64,000 nt of DNA from an uncultured Porphyromonadaceae bacterium (GTDB lineage: Bacteria > Bacteroidota > Bacteroidia > Bacteroidales > Muribaculaceae). The translations under genes were made by a program, and so were the position numbers. The first letter of the stretch is position 1, and each line of letters starts with the position of its first letter. The notes beneath the pieces are model-generated. The model searched no databases and was not told the origin of the DNA. It saw only the letters and a list, made by a program, of their open reading frames with translations. The stretch spans positions 45,707-109,706 of the forward strand of contig CAMWVQ010000003.1 of NCBI GenBank assembly GCA_947177635.1, given 5' to 3'. Below are positions 7,434 to 17,800 of the stretch, one piece after another.

Positions 7434-10271
7434 ATGAAAAAAATCTTTTCCAGACTCCTGTTCGTCCTGATCGGAGTCATCGCATTCTCGACGCAGGTTC
7501 GCGCCCAGATGCCGACGGATCCCCTTCCCCTCGACCCGCAGGTGAGAAAGGGTGTGCTTCCAAATGGCCTGACTTATTACATCCGTCACAACGAGACCCC
7601 CAAGGGACAGGCTGATTTCTACATCGCCCAGAAGGTCGGCTCCATTCTCGAGAATGACGAGCAGCGCGGTCTGGCCCACTTCCTGGAGCACATGTGCTTC
7701 AACGGCACAGACAACTTCCCCGGCAACGAGCTGGTGGCCTGGCTTGAGACAAAGGGTGTGAAGTTCGGCCAGAACCTCAACGCCTACACCTCGATTGACG
7801 AGACCGTCTACAACATCTCCAACGTCCCCACCGCGAGCATCGCCGTGCAGGACTCCTGCCTGCTGATTCTCCACGACTGGGCCGACGGCCTGCTGCTTCT
7901 CCCCGAGGAAATCGACAAGGAGCGCGGTGTCATCCATGAAGAATGGCGTTCGCGCAACGTCGGCCAGCAGCGACTGATGGAGCAGATGGCCCCCGCCATG
8001 TATCCCGGCTCGAAGTATGGCAGCCGTCTCCCCATCGGAACAATGGAGGTTGTCGACAACTTCCCTCCCCAGGCCCTGCGTGACTATTACGAAGCCTGGT
8101 ATCGTCCCGACCAGCAGGGTGTCGTCGTTGTAGGTGACATCGATGTCGACCGCATCGAGGCTAAAATCAAGGAAATCTTCTCACCCATCGAGATGCCCGC
8201 CAACGCTCCTGAGCGAGTGTATGAGCCGGTTCCCGACACCGACGGCACAATCATCGCGATCGGCACCGACCCCGAGATGCCCAACTCCCGCGCGTCAATC
8301 TACTTCAAGAACGATGTCCTTCCCCGCGAACTCCGCGGCACCATGGCATACTGGCTCCAGGATTATGTCTGCGACATGATTTCCGCCATGCTCAACAACC
8401 GACTCGATGAGATTTCCTCGACCCCTGATTCCCCCTTCGCCGGCGCCGGCGCCTTCTATGGCAATTATTTCCTTGCCGACACCAAGGATGCCCTGACCCT
8501 CGTGGCAATCGGAAAGGGTGAAGACATCCTCCCCTCGATGGCTTCGGTTTACCGCGAACTTCTGCGTGCTTACCGTGGCGGATTCACCATCTCTGAGTAT
8601 GACCGCGCCCGCAGCGAGTACCTCTCTCGTCTTGAGAAAGCTTACAACAACCGCGAGAAGGCAGAGAATGAAAGCTACGTCAACACTTACGTCCGCAACT
8701 TCATCGACGGCACCCCCGCGACAGGTATCGAGATGAAGTATCAGACCCTCAACATGCTCCTTCCCCAGCTCCCCGTGGAGATGATCAACCAGACTCTCAA
8801 GGAGCTTATCTCTGACAACAACCGCGTGGTGACTGTGATGCTCCCCGAGAAGGAAGGCATCAAGGTGCCCACCGAGGAGGCTGTCCGCCAGATGATGGCC
8901 GCTGTTGACGCCGAGGATATCCCCGCGTTTGTCGATGAGGTAAAGGATGAACCCCTGATCGCCAACCTCCCCGCTCCCGGCAAGGTTGTCGCAACCCAGG
9001 AGCTTCCCCAGTGGGGTGCCACCGAATGGACTCTTTCCAACGGCGCGAAGGTAGTCGTGAAGAAAACCGACTTCAAGGCTGACGAGATTCTTCTCGACGC
9101 CCAGGCTCTCGGCGGTACTTCTGTCTACCCCGACAGCTACGCCAACACCCTGGTGTTCCTCCCGCAGGGCGCACTCAGCCAGTATGGCCTCGGCACCTAC
9201 ACCTACAAGGATATCCAGAAATACCTCCAGGGCAAGCAGTGCCAGGTGAACTTCCAGTTTGACGACTATTGCCGTGACATCTCAGGCTCCACCACCCCGA
9301 AGGATCTCAAGACCATGATGGAGCTCCTTTACAGCCACTTCACCCAGTTCAACATGTCGGCTGACGAGTTCCAGGCCAGCAAGAACATGATTACCGGTTT
9401 CCTCCACAACCAGGAGACCAACCCCCAGTATGTGTTCTCGCGCGACCTCCGCAAGGCCCTCTATGACAACCCCCGCAAGGCAGCCCTCACCGTTGAGGCT
9501 GTGGAAGCCGCTTCGCTCGACGAGGTGAACCGGATTGTCAAGGACCTCACCGCCAACGCCGCCGACTACACATTCTTCTTCGTCGGCAACGTCGACATGG
9601 ATGAGCTCAAGACCCTCTGCGAGCAGTATATCGCCACACTCCCCGGCGATGCCGCCACCGCCTCCAAGGCTCCCGCAATCGATGGCTCGCTCGGCCTCAA
9701 GAAGGGTGAGAAGGTGACCTCGTTCACCACCCAGATGCAGACTCCCCAGACCTTCGTCGCAGTGCTTGAGTTCGCAGATATGCCTTATACCGCCAAAGAC
9801 CGTGCGCTGTCAGACATCGCCGGCCAAGTTATGACCGAACGCCTCCTCAAGAAGGTGCGCGAAGACATGGGCGCAGTTTACTCCATCTGGGCCTCAGGCA
9901 GCATGAGCCGCCAGAGTGTCCCCAACACGGTGATCCAGTCGGTGTTCCCGATGAAGCCAGAGATGAAAGAGCAGGTGCTCGACATCATCGCCCAGGAGTT
10001 CAAGAACATGGAGTCTGACGTGACTGCCGAGGAGCTTGCAAAGGCCGTCGAGTTCGAGGTCAAGGAGGCAACCGAAGCCAAGGAGAAGAACAGCTCCTGG
10101 CTCAACACCATGGCCGCCACCGCCCTCAACGGCGTGGATGTCTTCAACGGCAACGTTGAGCTTCTCCAGTCTCTGACCCCCGCCGACGTTCAGGACTTCA
10201 TGAAGCGTATGAACGCCAACGCCACCTACCGCGTTGTCATCCTCGACCCCGAGGCTGCTCCCGCCGAATAA
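7434..10271 (+). CDS. Secreted M16-family zinc metallopeptidase, two-domain (pitrilysin-like)
   Basis: Predicted periplasmic peptide-degrading metallopeptidase. Start ATG 7434 gives a signal peptide (MKKIFSRLLFVLIGVIAFST...VRA-Q), whereas the GTG at 7353 would bury it. The 945-residue protein has the inverted zinc motif His82-x2-Glu-His86 (HFLEH) in the first M16 domain, with a downstream acidic helix (KERGVIHEEW) for the third ligand. A second, non-catalytic M16 half (about 510-900) contains the FVGNVD and YSIWASGSMSR segments. The arrangement is the usual one for Bacteroidetes M16 peptidases. A strong terminator follows. Confidence 0.93.
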   Translation: MKKIFSRLLFVLIGVIAFSTQVRAQMPTDPLPLDPQVRKGVLPNGLTYYIRHNETPKGQADFYIAQKVGSILENDEQRGLAHFLEHMCFNGTDNFPGNELVAWLETKGVKFGQNLNAYTSIDETVYNISNVPTASIAVQDSCLLILHDWADGLLLLPEEIDKERGVIHEEWRSRNVGQQRLMEQMAPAMYPGSKYGSRLPIGTMEVVDNFPPQALRDYYEAWYRPDQQGVVVVGDIDVDRIEAKIKEIFSPIEMPANAPERVYEPVPDTDGTIIAIGTDPEMPNSRASIYFKNDVLPRELRGTMAYWLQDYVCDMISAMLNNRLDEISSTPDSPFAGAGAFYGNYFLADTKDALTLVAIGKGEDILPSMASVYRELLRAYRGGFTISEYDRARSEYLSRLEKAYNNREKAENESYVNTYVRNFIDGTPATGIEMKYQTLNMLLPQLPVEMINQTLKELISDNNRVVTVMLPEKEGIKVPTEEAVRQMMAAVDAEDIPAFVDEVKDEPLIANLPAPGKVVATQELPQWGATEWTLSNGAKVVVKKTDFKADEILLDAQALGGTSVYPDSYANTLVFLPQGALSQYGLGTYTYKDIQKYLQGKQCQVNFQFDDYCRDISGSTTPKDLKTMMELLYSHFTQFNMSADEFQASKNMITGFLHNQETNPQYVFSRDLRKALYDNPRKAALTVEAVEAASLDEVNRIVKDLTANAADYTFFFVGNVDMDELKTLCEQYIATLPGDAATASKAPAIDGSLGLKKGEKVTSFTTQMQTPQTFVAVLEFADMPYTAKDRALSDIAGQVMTERLLKKVREDMGAVYSIWASGSMSRQSVPNTVIQSVFPMKPEMKEQVLDIIAQEFKNMESDVTAEELAKAVEFEVKEATEAKEKNSSWLNTMAATALNGVDVFNGNVELLQSLTPADVQDFMKRMNANATYRVVILDPEAAPAE

Positions 10272-10296
10272 TCCCGACGTTACAACCTATTGATAC

Positions 10297-10342
10297 CACA
10301 GCGGTCACATCGCCCGGCGATGTGACCGCTGTGTGTTTTATT
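10297..10342 (+). terminator. Rho-independent terminator after the M16 peptidase gene
   Basis: A perfect 17-base-pair stem (10297-10313 with 10317-10333), a three-base loop and a following TGTTTTATTA tail. Confidence 0.9.
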
Positions 10343-10594
10343 ATATGTAGTTCACGCAATTCTGCGTTAGAACAAGATTGTTAACGTATTTTTTACAATT
10401 CGGGGGGGTAAATTGTGAAGTTTTGTGTAATTTTGCAAGAGGTACGAGTAGATGTATATCGCTTACAACGCGACAATCTCCCTTATGTCGCCTGGATAAC
10501 CTTGAATCATATCCAAAATCTGAAAACCTTAACCAATCAAAAAACCTTAACCAATCAAAAAACCTTAACCAATCAAAAAACATAATTTTAACGT
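10343..10594 (+). promoter_or_regulatory. Promoter and repeat-bearing leader of the large secreted protein
   Basis: Non-coding, AT-rich. TAATTTTG at 10428-10435 matches the -7 consensus and would give a leader of about 155 bases. The leader ends in three perfect 18-base tandem repeats just before the ATG at 10595. No convincing -33 TTTG at the ideal spacing was seen. Confidence 0.55.
10523..10576 (+). repeat. Three perfect 18-bp tandem repeats in the leader
   Basis: The unit AAAACCTTAACCAATCAA occurs three times without a mismatch at 10523, 10541 and 10559, ending 18 bases before the start codon at 10595. It lies in the predicted 5' untranslated region. The copy number is the kind that can change by slippage. 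Confidence 0.95.
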
Positions 10595-13500
10595 ATGAGT
10601 GAATTTTTTACGCGCTTATGGTGCGTGGCGGCTATGACGTGCGCCGTGGCTTCCGCCAATGCTGCGACAGACGAGGCCGGCAACAACTTCATCTATTTTG
10701 GAGGGATGGCCGATTATCCTCCGCACACACAGTACGCCGGCTACTGGGAGTGTGCCAAGATGCCTGAGACAACTCCCGGTTCGAACATCTACGAAATCGT
10801 GATAGACACCCGGGATTTGGCCTGGGGTGGCTGGTTCCGGTTCTACTACGACCTGGACAGCTCCGAGGATGTGTCGGGCGGTTACAACCTGAATGTCATC
10901 CATCCCAAGAGTGGAAGAGACGCGGTTACAATGTCGATGGCCGGACGCAGCGGCATCTATGTTGCTGACGATGTGGAGAAAGCTTCGGTCACCCAGATGG
11001 CCGGTACCTGGCATATTTCTGACGGTAAATACCGTTTCCGTCTCGATATGAACCAGAACAAGCTCTACGCCATTCCTGAAGGAGAACCCCTTCTGCTTGT
11101 CAAGGACAATGACGATTTCAGCTGGAATCTACTTGAACGCTATTCCTCCCTCACCCAAATCAACAATTATTATGAACCGGGAGGGGATCTGACCATCAGG
11201 ATGTATGACCCCTTCAACCAGCAGTGGCTTGTACCTAAAGGTTCCGCTGTATTGACGACAGGAGCCAGCAAGACTCTTGATTACACACCCTCCCCGACCA
11301 GGGATGACGCGTTTGTCGTTTCCGGCTGGGCCGGAGGTGTCCTCCGTGGCGGGGTCAAGTTAGGAACGATTTTCCGTATCGACATCATACCGGATACTCC
11401 TCAGGAGATGGAGTGGGCGCCCGTTGACCTTGCGTCGATATCCGTTGCCGGTAATTTTACCAATTGGGATTTCACCGCTATCCCCCGAAAGGAAGGCGCG
11501 GAGGCGGTATATGACATAGAATTCCCCGCAGGTACGGAATACTTCAAGATTATCCTCGGCGACAGCTGGGATTTCCCGCAACTCGGTGCCGACGGTTCTT
11601 TGAGAACAGAGGGGGAATACAAAGTGATGGGTCTCGCTAAATCGGAAACAGGTAGGATGGAAAATTCCTGTTTCCCCGGAGGACTCGCAGAACCTGTGAC
11701 CGTTTCAATCAATCTCACGACCGGCAAAGCTACTTTCCCTGCCGATTGCCATATGACAATGGGTGTTGTCAATCCAGAGGCAGTCACACCGGTAAACCGC
11801 GCGTCTCTTTTCGTGCAGACCCCATATGATTCATTCTCTCCCTGGAAAGACTGCTCGGATGCCGCGCTTTCCTCCTTCCAGATGTTGTCGAAAATCTCAG
11901 ATGACACATTCTCGGGCCATATTTACGTTCCGGCCGGTGAATTCAATCTCCGCTTCATCAGCGAACTCACAGTCTCAGGTGCCCCCAACAAGGTAATCGC
12001 TCCTCCCACCGGCGAAGATCGCGAACTTGTCATTTCCGGCAATGTGGCTTACAGCTCGGCCGCCGAGATGCCTGCCGACCAGGCCGGATACTGGACTTAC
12101 CAGGGCAAGAGCAGGCTTGAGGGATGGGAAGGCGGATATGTGACCGCCACCGTCACCACCGGAAGCTCAACCTCAGTGAAATTTGAGTTCAGCGGCATCC
12201 AGGGAGATGAGCCTGCGAGTGAAATCTATCTCATCGGCTCGCCCCAGGGCTGGGATATCTCGGATGGTTCGATGCCGCTCAAGCTGACATCGAAAGGTGG
12301 CTATTACGGATGGTATGACATCTCAGACCCAGATGCGAACTTCCGCTTCTACACAGAGCTTGGCGAATGGGATGATGAGCATTCTATCGGCTCCGGAACT
12401 TCGTGGCAGGATTTGGAAATCGAGGTACCCTACGGCGATTGTTACCAGGGATATTGCAACGTCGGCAACCAGGGCAACTGGTGTGTCACCGGCTGGTCAG
12501 GAGGAACCATGTATTTCTATGTCTCTCCCTCAGACCGTACTATCCGTGTCTCACGCTATCCTATCGCGGAAGCGGGAGAAATTATAGACCCCTCGACGGT
12601 AAAGACACTTTATCTCTATAACAACGGGGAATATGTCAAGATGGAACAGGGTAAGGATGGACTCTTCCAGGCCAAGGCCTATCTTTATAGTGATGTGACG
12701 GAGGAAATCGGTGAATTCCGTTTCTTCACCAAGAAAATGCCGATCTCGACCGAAGAACCTGAGTGGGAGGGAAGCTTCGCGTTGTCAGCGACAAGCGACG
12801 CTCTGCTTGAGTTTGACGACATGGATGTGGCCGAAGCGACATTCACCATACAGGATGAGGTGACAACAGCCGGAGCGAAGCCTTTCCGACTCACCAATCA
12901 TCATGAATACACGATGAACAATTTCTATGTCTCGGTGGATCTTGACAACGGACGCCTTTATGTCGAGCGCGAACGTCGTGGATTCTATATCTGCGGCGCA
13001 CTGACCGACGGGCGTTTCCCGACATACGCCAACCGAAAGGAATTTGCCAAATACCGCATTCCATGGAGTGGCGGTCTGGTGGACATCCCTGCCGGCAAGC
13101 TGGATTTCACTTGCTGTCCGAATATCGCGACAGCTCAGGCATCCATGTCAACCCATACTGTGACGTTCGAAGACGGAGTTGTCACGTCGGGATTTGGTTC
13201 ATGGTATGACGTCCGTGTGTACTGCCCCGACTGGAATGGCGGGAAGGTGCTGGTCAACCTCAGCTATATGCTGGATTTCTCCACAATATCAGAGCTGACC
13301 TGCCACACGCCCATCAGTATGGACCCTTATACCACTTCTACCTCTGTTTTCACGCAGACCGCCCCCGGAAGCCTTGTGTTCAAGGGGAAGGTGAAATTTG
13401 CAGACCGTTTGAATCCGTGGTTGGACTTCATTATCAAGGAGTACAACAACCGATGGATTAATGTCGCCTCACGCGCATGCTCCAACGGTGTTGGCGCAAC

Positions 13501-14650
13501 TATGAATGAAGGTGAAAACATCGTGGTGCCTGTCGACGGTGTAGTCAACGCCAAACTGGGATTCTCCGGGATATACTTCAGCTTCCCGTCATTGGTGGGA
13601 TCGGGTGAGATGGATGTCACCGTCGACCTCAACACGATGACACTCACCGCCACCGTCCCCGCTGAGAATGAAGGGGCGATTTATGAGGCTGTAGCAGGAA
13701 GCAATCCCGACCTCGACGGTATTACCGGCTATCCCTCAACCGAGCAAGACAACGCGGTTGTGCTTGAGGGTCAGGTAAGCGGCGACGCCGAGGATGGCTA
13801 TGACTTCAACCTGACCACACCCGACGGTTCGGTTATTGCCCCCGCCAATACGACAGTGGTCAACTTCGACGAGGCCGGCTCATGGAGCGGCCCGTTTGTC
13901 AAGAGCGCGGCGGCCGCCCCCGGACGCAACGCTGTCCGCAGGGCCGCCTCCCAGGCCGCCACATGGCACTTCGACATGCCCGAAGGACGGAGCGGTTCGC
14001 TGAGCATGCTCATTGACGAGGCCAGCTCTACCCTGACAATCTTCTCCTCGGCCCATAACAGCGGGTATTTCATCCTCGGTCTGAACAACGACCTGCAGAC
14101 AAGCGTCGAGCATCTCCAGACCTTGCGCGGAAATATGCTGACCCGCACAAACGGTGTGACCTATGACGGCGAAGTCACTCTCCCGGCAGAGGCAGTTTCC
14201 GGAATCACATTGAGGTTCGCAAGGGATTTCGCGGGCATATATGGTGTGAACACCCCGATGTACAGCCTCTCCACCTTGGATGTCACCGGAGAAAACAGTG
14301 TGGCGAGCCAGCCTGCGCTTAAGGATGGCGACACCAATATAGCGACATTCTGGACAATAAAGGCTCCCGCAGGGAAAGTCGCGATAAGCTACGACCCCGT
14401 CAACGGCAAGCTGACCGCCGACCGTGGTAGCGCCGGAGTGGACAACGTGCTTGCCGATGCCGGAACGGGAATATCTGTAGTTCCGGGTGAAGGATGCGTG
14501 GCCATCACCTCTTCCTCTGCTGCCCGGGTGGTCATCTACTCTGTCACCGGTGTGGTTGTGCGCGTGATCGAGGTTCAGGAGGGTCAGACCTCTGTGGAAC
14601 TCCCCGCCGGACTTTACATCGTCAACCGTGAGAAATTGTATGTCCGCTGA
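10595..14650 (+). CDS. Large secreted multi-module protein, SusE/F-like, with C-terminal sorting-like tail
   Basis: A 1351-residue protein with a signal peptide (cleavage near ANA-A, residue 24). It consists of repeated beta-rich modules resembling the SusE/SusF and starch-binding type: FIYFGGMADYPP (about 32), VAGNFTNWDF (about 285), IYLIGSPQGWD (about 544), LYLYNNGEYVKM (about 673) and FYICGALTDGRFP (about 797). Each is followed by an FRF or FKI strand as in those families. Residues about 1295-1351 look like a C-terminal sorting tail (VVIYSVTGVVVRV...LPAGLYIV). The next gene is a GH13 amylase with a similar tail, which suggests a shared role in binding or degrading alpha-glucan at the surface. 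Binding is inferred; no catalytic domain was recognised. Confidence 0.72.
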   Translation: MSEFFTRLWCVAAMTCAVASANAATDEAGNNFIYFGGMADYPPHTQYAGYWECAKMPETTPGSNIYEIVIDTRDLAWGGWFRFYYDLDSSEDVSGGYNLNVIHPKSGRDAVTMSMAGRSGIYVADDVEKASVTQMAGTWHISDGKYRFRLDMNQNKLYAIPEGEPLLLVKDNDDFSWNLLERYSSLTQINNYYEPGGDLTIRMYDPFNQQWLVPKGSAVLTTGASKTLDYTPSPTRDDAFVVSGWAGGVLRGGVKLGTIFRIDIIPDTPQEMEWAPVDLASISVAGNFTNWDFTAIPRKEGAEAVYDIEFPAGTEYFKIILGDSWDFPQLGADGSLRTEGEYKVMGLAKSETGRMENSCFPGGLAEPVTVSINLTTGKATFPADCHMTMGVVNPEAVTPVNRASLFVQTPYDSFSPWKDCSDAALSSFQMLSKISDDTFSGHIYVPAGEFNLRFISELTVSGAPNKVIAPPTGEDRELVISGNVAYSSAAEMPADQAGYWTYQGKSRLEGWEGGYVTATVTTGSSTSVKFEFSGIQGDEPASEIYLIGSPQGWDISDGSMPLKLTSKGGYYGWYDISDPDANFRFYTELGEWDDEHSIGSGTSWQDLEIEVPYGDCYQGYCNVGNQGNWCVTGWSGGTMYFYVSPSDRTIRVSRYPIAEAGEIIDPSTVKTLYLYNNGEYVKMEQGKDGLFQAKAYLYSDVTEEIGEFRFFTKKMPISTEEPEWEGSFALSATSDALLEFDDMDVAEATFTIQDEVTTAGAKPFRLTNHHEYTMNNFYVSVDLDNGRLYVERERRGFYICGALTDGRFPTYANRKEFAKYRIPWSGGLVDIPAGKLDFTCCPNIATAQASMSTHTVTFEDGVVTSGFGSWYDVRVYCPDWNGGKVLVNLSYMLDFSTISELTCHTPISMDPYTTSTSVFTQTAPGSLVFKGKVKFADRLNPWLDFIIKEYNNRWINVASRACSNGVGATMNEGENIVVPVDGVVNAKLGFSGIYFSFPSLVGSGEMDVTVDLNTMTLTATVPAENEGAIYEAVAGSNPDLDGITGYPSTEQDNAVVLEGQVSGDAEDGYDFNLTTPDGSVIAPANTTVVNFDEAGSWSGPFVKSAAAAPGRNAVRRAASQAATWHFDMPEGRSGSLSMLIDEASSTLTIFSSAHNSGYFILGLNNDLQTSVEHLQTLRGNMLTRTNGVTYDGEVTLPAEAVSGITLRFARDFAGIYGVNTPMYSLSTLDVTGENSVASQPALKDGDTNIATFWTIKAPAGKVAISYDPVNGKLTADRGSAGVDNVLADAGTGISVVPGEGCVAITSSSAARVVIYSVTGVVVRVIEVQEGQTSVELPAGLYIVNREKLYVR

Positions 14651-14682
14651 CAACTGTCGGTGACGTCAGTCCGATAACGATT

Positions 14683-14721
14683 CGGAGCCGTGTCGAAATA
14701 GACACGGCTCCGTTTGTTTTT
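14683..14721 (+). terminator. Rho-independent terminator after the large secreted protein
   Basis: A perfect 12-base-pair stem (14683-14694 with 14701-14712), a six-base loop and then TTTGTTTTT. Confidence 0.92.
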
Positions 14722-14767
14722 CGGGGAATTACAGGCTGATGAAGTTTGAAAAACGGATAAATTTAGT

Positions 14768-14775
14768 TAAATTTG
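14768..14775 (+). promoter_or_regulatory. -7 box of the GH13 amylase gene
   Basis: TAAATTTG matches the Bacteroidetes -7 consensus. It predicts a leader of about 120 bases before the ATG at 14900. The leader holds two GGCTGTCA copies (14801-14808 and 14837-14844), the second within a near-palindromic GACAGGCTGTC. Confidence 0.6.
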
Positions 14776-14899
14776 CGGTGTGTTTCAAAATACCGTGAAA
14801 GGCTGTCAATTATATGGATTGTTTTTTGTTGACAGGCTGTCATAGAACCAGGCTGGATGCCTGAAGTTTTTAATCTATCTTACTTACATCCTTTTCATC

Positions 14900-17800
14900 A
14901 TGAAATCAATCAAAAGGAATTTCCTTGCGCTGATGCTCGCGATGGGCTCGGCAGGGATGGGTGTGGCCGCCGACTACGGGCTGCCTGCCGCCATTCAGGA
15001 CGGTAACATCCTCCATTGTTTCAACTGGACGATGGCCGAGGTGAAAGCCGCCCTCCCCGAGATTGCCGGAGCCGGATTCGGCTCGGTGCAGCTTTCTCCG
15101 CTCCAGCGTCCTGACATCAAATCCGGCTCCGCCTGGCACGACCTCTACCGCCCCTACGACCTCGCGTTCAAGTCGAGCGGGATGGGCAGCGAGCAGGATC
15201 TCAAGAGCCTGTGTGAGGCCGCCGACTCTTACGGCATCAAAATCATCGTCGATGTCGTTGCCAACCATGTAGACAAGACTGCCGGATACCACGACACATG
15301 GTGGGACGCCAACGGGCGTGTCCGCTGGAACGGCGGAATCAATTATGGCGACCGTTATTCGATTACCCACGGCCAGCTCGGCGATTACGGCGACATCAAC
15401 TCGGAGGATGCCGAGGTGTGCGCCCGTGGAAAAGCTTATGTGCAGAAGCTCCACGACCTCGGAGTGAAAGGTATCCGCTGGGATGCCGCCAAGCATATCG
15501 GACTCCCCTCGGAGGGTTGCAATTTCTGGACATCCGTGACATCCGTGGCCGGTATGTACCATTACGGTGAAATCCTCGACGCCCCTGGGCCCAACGCCTC
15601 CATCATCAAGGAGTACACCAACTACATGTCGGTAACCGACAACAAATACAGCAATGGCGCGGCCCGCGAGAACGGCGGCATCCCCTACGGATTCGGGGGT
15701 GACCATGTGGTCAACTATGGTTGCTCAGACACCAAGATGGTCTACTGGGGGGAAAGCCACGACACATACGCCAACGATGAGTGGTCGCAGAATGTAGACC
15801 AGAGCGTCATCGACCGCGCGTATGCCTCTTTCGCCTGCCGCAACGGCGCGACGGCCCTCTATCTTGCCCGTCCGAATGCGAAGGGTTTCGGCAACATCAG
15901 GGTTGGCAAGGGCAGCACGGCCTTCAAGAGCAAGGCTGTCACGGAGGTGAACAAGTTCCGCAACGCCATGGTCGGGAAAGCCGACTGGTGTGAGGCCGGC
16001 GGCAACACATTCTGCGTGACCCGCAAGGATGGCGGTGCGGTAATCGTCTCCAAGGGCAGCGGCAATGTGTCGGTTGTCAACGGCGGCGGATACTGCCCGG
16101 CCGGAACATACACCGACCGTGTGAGCGGCAATACTTTCACTGTCACCGCCACCACCATCTCCGGTAATGTCGGGGCTTCCGGTATCGCCGTGATATATGA
16201 CGGAAACGTGAAACCCAATCCTGACCCCAATCCCGATCCCACCCCGGATCCCACTCCCGGCACTCTGACAATCTCCGGCGATTATAATCTGGCATACTCC
16301 GGAAGCTACTCCCATGTGCATTACTGGGGTGGAGCAGAGACATCCACCTGGCCCGGCGTCGCGTTATCTTCCGCCACCGGTTCTGACGGCAAGTCTTATA
16401 AGGTGGCCAAGGTTCCCGCCGGTACCACCGGACTGGTGTTCAACAACAACGGTAACGGGCAGTCTGGCGACCTCACATACAGCGGTTCATTTGTGATGGA
16501 TGACAACGGCGCCACTACGACTGCTGTCGTGTTCAATGGCAACAATCCCGACCCGACTCCCGATCCCACTCCCGACCCGACTCCCGGAGGGTTCACCATC
16601 TATTACGACAACACCAACACATCCTGGAGCAATGTGAGCATCCACTACTGGGACTCCCCCGCGACAACATGGCCCGGAACTGCGATGACCAAGGTGGAGG
16701 GTAACATCTGGAAATACACTTTCCCCTCCGATCCTTCGGCCCTGGCAGGATTCCTTTTCTGTGACGGCAGCGGTTCGGGCGGCAACAACCAGACCGCCGA
16801 CCATACGGGCGCGCCTGTCAACGGCCACCTCTACAAGGGTGCCGGCGGTGCAAAGGGTGCTGTCTCCGACGAAGGCCTTTATCAGGCCGGCCCGCAGAAG
16901 CCTGTGGTGACCGCCTCTCCCGCCTCAGGCAGCCGTTTCTCCGAGTCTGTGACCGTGACCCTCTCTGTGACCCCCGCCACCACTGTATATTACACAGTCG
17001 ATGGTTCCACTCCCGACGCGTCCTCAAGCCGTTATTCCGCTCCGCTGACTTTCACCGAGACCACAACCCTCAAGACATTCGTCAAGAATGACGCAGGGGA
17101 GAATGTGCAGACCTTCACCTACACCAAGAACAGCGGCCCTGTGCCTCAGCCGGGCAACAGCCTCAACACCGACTATTACAAGGTGAACCCCGACGGCAAG
17201 GTCGGCAGCAACAAGACCATCAACATGACTTTCACGAAAGTCAACAACGACAACCGCATGTGTGTGGCTGACAACGCCCTCTCCAACTGGACAGAGAATG
17301 AGCTCATCGCCCAGGGTGTGGCCCGCGACATCGCCAGCGCGTTCCGTGGAAAGCACGAGTATCCTGTGGTTGACTCCTATGCCATATATGCGGCTTATGA
17401 CAGCCAGAACCTCTACCTCGGTGTGCAGTATGTCTACACCGTGTGGGACATCTATGGCGACGGCAAGCTGACAAACGGTGCGGCCAAGCCTTATAACATG
17501 GATGGCCGTCTGATGATTGCTTTCGACCTCGACCCCTATAAGGAGATGAGCGGTGTGCTGACCTCAGGCAACACCATCTGGGATGCCGACGGCCAGTACA
17601 ATACTTTCGACAACGGCACCGACTGCATATGGGTCGGCAGCACCAAGTCCACTGTCGGCACTCCGGGCCTCTTCTTCCCGATGAATGACGGCAAGACAAG
17701 CTATGACGCTCCCTATTGCGTAAGCCTCGACGCTCCCTTCTATGGTTGCCAGGATGGTCTCCTTCCTTCTATCACCCACATCTGGGGCCAGAAGGATTTC

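Noticed and set aside
10523..10576. CRISPR-like array
   Set aside because: The three units are directly adjacent with no spacers and no cas genes are present.
10341..10583. - strand frame encoding repeated FFDWLR units
   Set aside because: The repeats are only the translation of the 18-bp DNA repeats in a promoter region; the rest has no protein-like character.
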